Shown here: in pieces, positions 27,834 through 34,028 of the stretch | Layout: each line of letters starts with the position of its first letter | Numbering within the stretch: the first letter of the stretch is position 1 | Assembly (NCBI RefSeq): GCF_016758115.1 | Contig: NZ_WIVG01000002.1 | Location: 1 to 64,000 of the forward strand | Origin: Lactococcus garvieae | Lineage (GTDB): Bacteria; Bacillota; Bacilli; Lactobacillales; Streptococcaceae | Length of the DNA: 64,000 nt | Reading direction: 5' to 3' | The notes under the pieces: generated by a model | What the model was told of the DNA's origin: nothing | Databases searched by the model: none | What the model saw: the letters and a program-made list of their open reading frames with translations, nothing else | Made by a program: the position numbers and the translations under genes

Positions 27834-27834
27834 G

Positions 27835-28005
27835 CTAGTCACAGCACTCTGTTTTCGCTGATGTTTCCAGTGCAGAAACACCTTTGACGGGACAGGTTGT
27901 TGTGGCACAATCATCGCACGCTCCTTTACCACGGACTGTTTTGCGAATAGAAAAGAAGGTGGCGGTTAAAATAATAACTAAAAGAATACTACTAGCTAAG
28001 TTCAA
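27835..28005 (-). CDS. FeoB-associated Cys-rich membrane peptide
   Basis: This 56-residue protein comes from a TTG start that lies inside the 3' end of feoB (overlap of 14 bases), with AAGGAGG nine bases upstream. One membrane segment (about residues 3-20, LASSILLVIILTATFFSI) is followed by a basic stretch RKTVRGKG and a cysteine-rich tail with CDDC, TTTCP and a final ECCD. This is the pattern of the FeoB-associated Cys-rich membrane protein family, thought to help ferrous iron uptake. A bidirectional terminator lies just downstream. Confidence 0.85.
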   Translation of the reverse strand: MNLASSILLVIILTATFFSIRKTVRGKGACDDCATTTCPVKGVSALETSAKTECCD

Positions 28006-30097
28006 GAGAATGTTCCTCCTTATTTAGTGTAATTTTTGGTTTACGGAAAATGAGATAACTTCCAAAAATCATGAGAAGTAGCGCAGATAAAGTGCTGATA
28101 TTAAAGGTTTTTTCAAGGACGGAAAAACCGATCTGATAAATAATGAAACTCATACTATATGCAATAGCCGTTTGAAAGCCAACAGCGCGTAAAGTCCATT
28201 TTACGTCACCCATTTCCTTATAAATAGCAGATATAGCAGCGATACATGGTGCACATAAAAGATTAAAGACAAGTAAAGAGTAAGCTGCAAGAGAGGTATA
28301 ACTGCTTTGTAAAGCTGTCCAAATGGCTCTGCCATTATTTTCTGCATCTGCACCCTGCGCATACAATTGACTCATCGTCCCAACGATGGTTTCCTTTGCG
28401 ATAAGGCCGGTCAAGGTTGCGACAGTTGCTTTCCACTCTCCGAAGCCCAGAGGAGCAAAGATAATACTCAAGTAACCTCCTAATGTGGCCAATATTGATT
28501 CCCCCGGTTCAACTTGCGCCAAGGTAAAACTATAATTGGACAAGAACCAAAGACAGACATTAAGGGCAAATATAATAGTTCCAGCACGTTTAATAAAGCT
28601 GAGACCACGGTCAAAAGCATACTTTAAGACTGTAGGAAAATGAGGCAGATGATAAGTAGGGAGTTCCATAATGAAGGCAGAGGTATCACCAGCAAACATT
28701 TTGGTCTTTTTTAATATGATTCCTGAAAGAATAATCATCGCCATGCCTAAAAAGTAGGCACTAGGAGCTACCCAACTGGTGGAGTGAAAAAATGCGCCAG
28801 AAACCAAAGCAATAATCGGCAATTTTGCCGAACAAGGCATAAAGGTTGTGACCATAATCGTGATTTTTCGATCACGCTCCTGTTCAATTGTGCGCGTGGC
28901 CATGATTCCAGGAACGCCACATCCAGAAGAAATTAACATTGGGATGAAGGATTTTCCAGATAAACCAAACCGTCTAAAGATGCGGTCCATGACAAAAGCC
29001 ACACGTGCCATATATCCTGAATCTTCAAGAAAGCCCAATAAAAGAAAGAGAATAAAAATTTGGGGGACAAAACCTAAAATAGCTCCAATTCCGGCAAGGA
29101 CACCGTCGAGGAGAAGTGACTGTACCCAAGGAACAATAGCCCAATAGTCCATCATTTGACGAAGCGTGTTGGGCAGAAAACTGCCAAAAAAATTATCATT
29201 TAACCAATCACTGGCAGGTGTACCAATAACTTGAATAGCCAAGAAGTAGACCAACCACATGACAAAGATAAAAATAGGGAGCCCCAACCATTTATTGGTG
29301 ACGATACTGTCTATCCTATCCGTTAGGTTAAGGCGCCCGTTACTATTACTTGTAACGACAAGGCCTACAATTTGTCCGATTAAATCATAACGTTCATTGA
29401 CGATGATAGATTCATGATCATCTCCCATTATTTTCTCGGTTATTGCAACAATATCATTTAATTCTTTTCTTTGAGTATCACTAAGACTTTCTAAAGCTAA
29501 GGTATCCCCTTCAAAGAGTTTGATTTGTTCAAAACGATTCTCTGCATGAGGGCAAATTTGTCCAATCTCTGATAAGGCACTTTCAAGACGATGATCGTAG
29601 TCCAAGGAGTGAATCTCCAAGGGCTGGCAAGCAATCCGTATAACCTCATCCAAGCCACGATTTTTTAGAGCACTTGTGGGTACAACAGGTACCCCCAACA
29701 TATAAGAGAGTTTTTCTTTGTCTATCTTCTTTCCTTGATATTCCAGTAAATCACTCATGTTTAGAGCAATAACTATAGGAATGTTAAACTCCATAAGCTG
29801 TAATGTAAGGTAGAGAGAACGCTCCAAATTAGTAGCATCTATAATATTAAGGAGAATATCTGGTGGGGGTTCTCTAAGATAGTTCCGTGTAACCTGCTCT
29901 TCCAAGGTATAAGGTGAGAGTGAATAAGTTCCAGGAAGATCTTGAATAGCAATGGTTTTGTCTTTTTTATAACGCCCAGTTTTACATTCTACTGTGACAC
30001 CAGGCCAGTTTCCGACTTGTTGATTGCTTCCGGTCAATATGTTGAAAATACTGGTTTTTCCACTATTGGGATTTCCGATTAAGGCAATTTTGGTCAT
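27992..30097 (-). CDS. feoB: Ferrous iron transporter FeoB
   Basis: This iron(II) transporter has 701 residues. The N-terminal G domain has GNPNSGKT (residues 8-15), the DLPGTYSL G3 region, and NMSD (G4). A helical GDI-like domain follows (about 160-260), then the polytopic membrane part with two Gate repeats (CGVPGIMATRTIEQERDRKIT and the later GLIAKETIVGT). It abuts feoA (no gap) and overlaps the downstream Cys-rich peptide gene. Confidence 0.96.
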   Translation of the reverse strand: MTKIALIGNPNSGKTSIFNILTGSNQQVGNWPGVTVECKTGRYKKDKTIAIQDLPGTYSLSPYTLEEQVTRNYLREPPPDILLNIIDATNLERSLYLTLQLMEFNIPIVIALNMSDLLEYQGKKIDKEKLSYMLGVPVVPTSALKNRGLDEVIRIACQPLEIHSLDYDHRLESALSEIGQICPHAENRFEQIKLFEGDTLALESLSDTQRKELNDIVAITEKIMGDDHESIIVNERYDLIGQIVGLVVTSNSNGRLNLTDRIDSIVTNKWLGLPIFIFVMWLVYFLAIQVIGTPASDWLNDNFFGSFLPNTLRQMMDYWAIVPWVQSLLLDGVLAGIGAILGFVPQIFILFLLLGFLEDSGYMARVAFVMDRIFRRFGLSGKSFIPMLISSGCGVPGIMATRTIEQERDRKITIMVTTFMPCSAKLPIIALVSGAFFHSTSWVAPSAYFLGMAMIILSGIILKKTKMFAGDTSAFIMELPTYHLPHFPTVLKYAFDRGLSFIKRAGTIIFALNVCLWFLSNYSFTLAQVEPGESILATLGGYLSIIFAPLGFGEWKATVATLTGLIAKETIVGTMSQLYAQGADAENNGRAIWTALQSSYTSLAAYSLLVFNLLCAPCIAAISAIYKEMGDVKWTLRAVGFQTAIAYSMSFIIYQIGFSVLEKTFNISTLSALLLMIFGSYLIFRKPKITLNKEEHSLELS

Positions 30098-30571
30098 CTA
30101 TATTTCCTCTTGATTGGGGATTACTATTTTTATCTTTTCGGCATCAATTTTTCGTAAAGAGAGAGCATAACCTCGGAGATGAAGTTCCATAGGATCGCCT
30201 AGAGGGGCAAGCTTATGAACGGTAATGTGCGTACCGCGTGTAATGCCCATATCCATTAAGCGGCGTTTCATTTCTCCTTGACAGTCAATAAAGCGAACGA
30301 CTCCGGTCTGCCCAGTAGTCAAGGATGAAAGAGAAGATAAGTTCTCTTCGGATTGTTCATTTTTAATCACAATATCTTGCAAGTAGAAGTTACTTAAGGC
30401 TAGGCGCGTGTCACCGATTTTTAAAAGAGCATTTTCTCCATCAAGAGAAAGTAGGACGATTTCTTTATCTGATGAAAAACCAAGTTCCCGTAATTTTCCA
30501 GCATGTGCGGATTTTAAAATTTTATCGATGTAATATATTTGACCAATTCGGGCTGTATTCAGTGTTTTCAT
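30098..30571 (-). CDS. feoA: FeoA protein with two SH3-like domains
   Basis: FeoA (157 residues) is roughly twice the usual 75-residue length and contains two FeoA/SH3-like domains: about residues 1-70 (IGQIYYIDKIL, KLRELGF) and about 80-150 (TTGQTGVVRFIDCQGEMKRRLMDMGITRG). FeoA binds and modulates FeoB. Its stop codon TAG is followed directly by the feoB ATG. AAGGAG precedes its own start. A perfect palindrome (30588-30604) lies between its promoter and start codon. Confidence 0.92.
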   Translation of the reverse strand: MKTLNTARIGQIYYIDKILKSAHAGKLRELGFSSDKEIVLLSLDGENALLKIGDTRLALSNFYLQDIVIKNEQSEENLSSLSSLTTGQTGVVRFIDCQGEMKRRLMDMGITRGTHITVHKLAPLGDPMELHLRGYALSLRKIDAEKIKIVIPNQEEI

Positions 30572-30587
30572 GCGGGCTCCTTCAGCG

Positions 30588-30604
30588 AAATGTAAAATAC
30601 ATTT
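30588..30604 (-). promoter_or_regulatory. Palindromic operator candidate of feo operon
   Basis: AAATGTAAAATACATTT is a perfect 7-3-7 palindrome between the -10 element (TATACT on the minus strand, 30617-30622) and the feoA start. The position suits an iron-responsive repressor, but it matches neither the classical Fur box nor a regulator I can name. Confidence 0.5.
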
Positions 30605-30708
30605 GACATTACACTAAGTATAACACGAATCACTTGTAATTTCGAGGAAATTGTGTATAGAGTTCCGCTGTGGAAAGTTTGTGATACTTTCTTGACCGAG
30701 GATGTCGG

Positions 30709-30724
30709 TGTTTCACGTGAAAAC
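30709..30724. promoter_or_regulatory. parS-like palindrome
   Basis: TGTTTCACGTGAAAAC contains the perfect 12-bp palindrome TTTCACGTGAAA and matches the ParB-binding consensus TGTTTCACGTGAAACA at 14 of 16 positions. It lies between the feo operon and the nested hairpin. Confidence 0.45.
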
Positions 30725-30728
30725 AAAT

Positions 30729-30836
30729 AAAAAAACTTGCCTTAAAACGGAAAGCCTATCTAAATGGTAGTTATGGTATTTTTACCGTATCCATTTTAGC
30801 AGGCACTGTTTATCATAATTAAAGGCAAGTTTTTTT
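30729..30836. other. 108-nt nested hairpin with T-runs at both ends
   Basis: The outer stem of 15 bp (30729-30743 with 30822-30836) is exact and ends in runs of A/T, so it looks like a bidirectional terminator. In place of a short loop it holds about 78 bases with further stems: GCCT/AGGC (30754-30757 with 30801-30804), CTAAATGG/CCATTTTAG with one bulged base, and TATGGTA/TACCGTA around a short T-rich loop. It lies downstream of fakA and upstream of feoA on the minus strand. Confidence 0.75.
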
Positions 30837-30843
30837 ATTGGAT

Positions 30844-32514
30844 TTACTCTACAGAGAAGATATAAGGGTAAACAGGTTGTTTTCCTTCATGAATCTCTAC
30901 TTCGAGTTCAGGATACCGTTTTTCTAGTTCTTTGGCGATACGTTCGGCGTTTGATTTTTTACCGTCTTCTCCGATATAGATTGCTGCGATTTCACTGTCT
31001 TCATCAATCATTTTTTCGAAAGAAGCAAAGATGGCATCGTTCATCTTCTTGGTTGAAGCAACGATTTTATTATTGACCATACCGAGAGTATCTTTTTTGT
31101 GGATTTCGATACCATCAATATTTGTATCACGGATGGCTTGTGTCACTGAACCAGATTGCACATCTGCTAGAGCAGCGGTCATGTTTGTTTTGTTATCTTC
31201 GATAGATTTTGTGGGGTCAAAGCTAAGTAGAGCGGTGAAACCTTGTGGAATAGTGGCGGTTTCGATAACCTCAACAGGGATATCTGCAACCTCGGCAGCA
31301 GATTTAGCAGCCATGAAAATATTTTTGTTATTAGGTAAAATAATTACTTTTTCGGCATTCACAGCCTCAATAGCTTTGAGGATATCTTCTGTTGAAGGGT
31401 TCATTGTTTGTCCACCAGAAACGACGTGTTGGACTCCCATTTCACGGAAAATATCTGCGAGACCCTCTCCAGCAGCAATAGCAATCAAGCCCCAGTCGGA
31501 TTTAGACGTTGAGGTACTGATGTTGTTTGCTTTTTCCTTCTCAGCAACGCCCTCGTTTTGCAGGCGCATATTATCTACTTTAACTTTGACGAGGCGTCCG
31601 TATTTGAGTCCTTCTTGCATCACTAAACCGGGATCTTCAGTATGCACATGGACTTTTACGATTTCGTCATCGTCAACCACTAAGAGTGAATTACCGATAC
31701 CTGCCAAGTAGGCTTGGAAATTATCGTGATCATAACTTTCGCGCACTGTCGGTCCTTGGCCAAGCTCTACCATAATTTCTGTACAGTAGCCGTATTTGAT
31801 ATCGCTTGTAGAGGCACCAGCCACACTGGTTTCAGCCTCATGTTCAAGGTTAATCATGCGCTCCATAGCACCCAAACCTTGCTCAGGATTTTCAGGAACG
31901 AATTCCCCATTGAGGGCCATCAAGAAACCTTCATAGATGTAGACTAAACCTTGACCGCCTGAGTCAACAACGCCAACTTCTTTAAGGACAGGAAGCATGT
32001 CTGGAGTTTTAGCCAAAGCAATCTTGGCCCCCTCAAGCGCAGCTTCCATAACCGCTATGGCATCGTCTGTTTCATTTGTCTTACGGTTTGCGAGTTCGGC
32101 AGCACCACGCGAAACAGTCAAGATAGTTCCTTCGACAGGTTTCATAACAGCCTTGTAAGCGACTTCTACACCACTTTGCAAGGCATTTGCCAAATGGATA
32201 CCGTCAAGTTCATCGTAATCCTTTGCATATTGTGCAAAGCCACGGAAAATTTGACTGAGGATAACCCCCGAGTTGCCCCGAGCGCCCATAAGCAAACCTT
32301 TAGAAAGAATCTGAGAGACTTGACCAACAGTTTCGGCTGGCTTTTCAGCAACATCTTTGGCGCCATTTGTGATTGTCATCCCCATATTTGTTCCCGTATC
32401 ACCATCTGGGACAGGAAAGACGTTAAGAGAATTGACGTATTCAGCTTGTTCGTTAAGGCGACTCGCTGCCGCCTGAATCATTTCTTGAAATTTACTTGCG
32501 TTAATATTTGACAC
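30844..32514 (-). CDS. fakA: Fatty acid kinase subunit A (DAK2/DegV-like, YloV)
   Basis: This 556-residue protein has an N-terminal DhaL/DAK2 ATP-binding domain (about 1-200; NVFPVPDGDTGTNMGMT and MGARGNSGVILSQIFRGF), a middle domain, and a C-terminal DAK1/DegV-like domain (about 330-556). FakA phosphorylates fatty acids carried by a FakB protein for incorporation into phospholipid. It overlaps the stop of the YloU/Asp23 gene by one base, the same order as yloU-yloV in B. subtilis. The nested hairpin follows it. Confidence 0.93.
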   Translation of the reverse strand: MSNINASKFQEMIQAAASRLNEQAEYVNSLNVFPVPDGDTGTNMGMTITNGAKDVAEKPAETVGQVSQILSKGLLMGARGNSGVILSQIFRGFAQYAKDYDELDGIHLANALQSGVEVAYKAVMKPVEGTILTVSRGAAELANRKTNETDDAIAVMEAALEGAKIALAKTPDMLPVLKEVGVVDSGGQGLVYIYEGFLMALNGEFVPENPEQGLGAMERMINLEHEAETSVAGASTSDIKYGYCTEIMVELGQGPTVRESYDHDNFQAYLAGIGNSLLVVDDDEIVKVHVHTEDPGLVMQEGLKYGRLVKVKVDNMRLQNEGVAEKEKANNISTSTSKSDWGLIAIAAGEGLADIFREMGVQHVVSGGQTMNPSTEDILKAIEAVNAEKVIILPNNKNIFMAAKSAAEVADIPVEVIETATIPQGFTALLSFDPTKSIEDNKTNMTAALADVQSGSVTQAIRDTNIDGIEIHKKDTLGMVNNKIVASTKKMNDAIFASFEKMIDEDSEIAAIYIGEDGKKSNAERIAKELEKRYPELEVEIHEGKQPVYPYIFSVE

Positions 32515-32903
32515 TAGTCTTCAACCACCTTCACATTTTGTACATATACATTGACCTTAGCTGCTGCAATGCCAAGTTGATTTTCCAGATTAAAACGGAT
32601 ACGTTCTTGGATGTTTTTGGCAACTTCGCTAATTTTGACACCATAGCTCACAACGACATAAACACCAATGGTTGTTTGATTATCTGCTGTCGTCACGACA
32701 ACACCTTTAGAATAGTTTTCTTGTCCGAGGATATTACGGAAGTTGTCTTTCACAGCATTTTTGCTTGTCATACCGACAACGCCGAAAATTTCAGTAGTGC
32801 TTGCACCAACAACAGTAGCGATAACGTCTGTTGCAATGTCAACATTACCATGTTGAGTATTAATAGTAACGGTCATTTTCATATGCGTGCTGCTGAATCC
32901 CAC
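32514..32903 (-). CDS. Asp23/Gls24 family protein (YloU)
   Basis: This small envelope-stress family protein is partner of fakA. Core motifs are GNVDIATDVIATVVGASTTEIFGVVGM and YGVKISEVAKNIQERI. The frame is open to an ATG at 32918, but that ATG sits directly before the GGAGG that should serve as ribosome binding site. A GTG at 32903, eight bases after GGAGG, is therefore preferred (129 residues). An internal ATG at 32882 is a further option closer to the usual family start. Confidence 0.88.
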   Translation of the reverse strand: MGFSSTHMKMTVTINTQHGNVDIATDVIATVVGASTTEIFGVVGMTSKNAVKDNFRNILGQENYSKGVVVTTADNQTTIGVYVVVSYGVKISEVAKNIQERIRFNLENQLGIAAAKVNVYVQNVKVVED

Positions 32904-33103
32904 AGCACTTTCCTCCATAATAATTTATGTATCACTTCATTCTATCATAATTTTGTAAAATAGAACAGTTGTTTTATTGGCTTTTTAGTCACCTTTCCCT
33001 GATTAGTAATCCGAGTAGCCCTTGTTTTAGGAGAAAGATTCCAGTGAAATTTTTAAAAGATGATATGATTTCCTGTAATAGACAAGCATAAAATATGAAA
33101 ACC

Positions 33104-33132
33104 TTTACTTTTTTATGGAGGTATAGTATACT
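33104..33132 (+). promoter_or_regulatory. Promoter of ridA-like gene
   Basis: TTTACT at 33104-33109 and TATACT at 33127-33132 are spaced by 17 bases. Two copies of ATTGTTTCG follow near 33137-33156 in the leader. Confidence 0.6.
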
Positions 33133-33196
33133 AGAATTGTTTCGCATTGTTTCGTTTTCGTTAAAAAAGAGACATAAATTACAAGGATAATCTAGT

Positions 33197-33583
33197 ATGT
33201 TAAAAAGAATTTCAAGTGAAAAATTACCCCAAGCTGTCGGAAGCTATTCCCCAGCCACAGAAGTAGGCAATTTAATTTTTACTTCTGGGCAACTGCCTAT
33301 CAACGGTAAAACAAACAAAATAGACTTTCCAGACAGCATAGAAGAGCAGACAAAGCAGTCGATGGATAATGTGAAATACATTTTAGAGGATAATAAGTCT
33401 TCCTTAGAAAACATTGTAAAAACTACAGTTTATTTGAAAAACATCAAAGATTTTGCGAGCTTCGATCAAGTTTATAAAAGCTACTTTACAGAAAGTTTTC
33501 CTTCCAGAACGGCGTTTGAAGTTGGGGATTTACCCATGGGTGCACTTATTGAGATTGAAGTAGTTGCTCAAAAGATAGGGTAA
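33197..33583 (+). CDS. RidA family enamine/imine deaminase
   Basis: This 128-residue protein of the YjgF/YER057c/UK114 family hydrolyses reactive 2-aminoacrylate and related imines. Typical features are LPQAVGSYSPATEVGNLIFTSGQLP at the start, and the arginine-bearing SRTAFEVGDLPMGALIEIEVVA at the end. Monocistronic with its own promoter and terminator. Confidence 0.95.
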   Translation: MLKRISSEKLPQAVGSYSPATEVGNLIFTSGQLPINGKTNKIDFPDSIEEQTKQSMDNVKYILEDNKSSLENIVKTTVYLKNIKDFASFDQVYKSYFTESFPSRTAFEVGDLPMGALIEIEVVAQKIG

Positions 33584-33637
33584 AATGTATAAGAGGCTGG
33601 AAAAGAAATAAAATCTTATCTGATTTTAACTAAAACT

Positions 33638-33676
33638 GCTCAATCACGACATTTTTGTACGTGGCTGAGCGTTTTT
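33638..33676 (+). terminator. Terminator after ridA-like gene
   Basis: GCTCA (33638-33642) pairs with TGAGC (33666-33670) and CACG with CGTG inside; five T follow. Confidence 0.7.
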
Positions 33677-33785
33677 AATTTTTTTATGGTCGTCTCTCCA
33701 AGAACATCAATGTAACAAAACATTATGATAACATTTCATAAATATTAAGTAACATGTTAAAATATGATGAGAGATACCATTGTAT

Positions 33786-33814
33786 TTGGAGAAACACCCC
33801 CAATGACTTATAAT
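33786..33814 (+). promoter_or_regulatory. Promoter of surface-protein gene
   Basis: TTGGAG at 33786-33791 and TATAAT at 33809-33814 are spaced by 17 bases. The ACAAC repeat begins four bases after the -10 element, so the message would start at or inside the repeat. Confidence 0.7.
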
Positions 33815-33817
33815 CAG

Positions 33818-33862
33818 ACAACACAACACAACACAACACAACACAACACAACACAACACAAC
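33818..33862 (+). repeat. Pentanucleotide tandem repeat (ACAAC)9
   Basis: Nine perfect head-to-tail copies of ACAAC (45 bp) are followed by ACACACA. Such arrays change length by slipped-strand mispairing. This one falls in the predicted 5' untranslated leader of the gene at 34029. Confidence 0.97.
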
Positions 33863-33906
33863 ACACATAAACAAGCGGTAAATTGCCGTTCTTTTCTCCA
33901 TGCCCC

Positions 33907-33936
33907 AAAACGTTCCGGATGACTGGGACGTTTTTT
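33907..33936 (+). terminator. Terminator-like hairpin inside leader
   Basis: AAAACGTTCC (33907-33916) pairs with GGGACGTTTT (33925-33934, one G-U) across an 8-base loop and gives six T in a row. It lies between the promoter and the coding region, so it would act as an attenuator for the gene at 34029. Confidence 0.75.
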
Positions 33937-34028
33937 GCCGTGCACCAAAGATAAAACTATTGGTTGTGATTCCCCAAGTCATAAGGCTTCGCACACCCAT
34001 AAAAATTAAAACATAAGGAAGAAATAAA

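Larger units (their letters stand above)
33584..34028. other. Leader region of surface-protein gene
   Basis: This gene-free interval holds the ridA terminator, a promoter at 33786-33814, nine ACAAC repeats, a small CGGTAA/TTGCCG hairpin near 33874-33886 and a terminator-like hairpin at 33907-33936. The ORF seen on the minus strand here is a product of the repeat and was not accepted. Confidence 0.7.

Noticed and set aside
31031-31711. 226-codon plus-strand frame opposite fakA
   Set aside because: It is a shadow of fakA on the other strand with serine/threonine-rich composition and no start signals.
33818-33862. Tandem array considered as CRISPR
   Set aside because: Units are five bases with no spacers between them, and no cas genes are present; it is a simple microsatellite.
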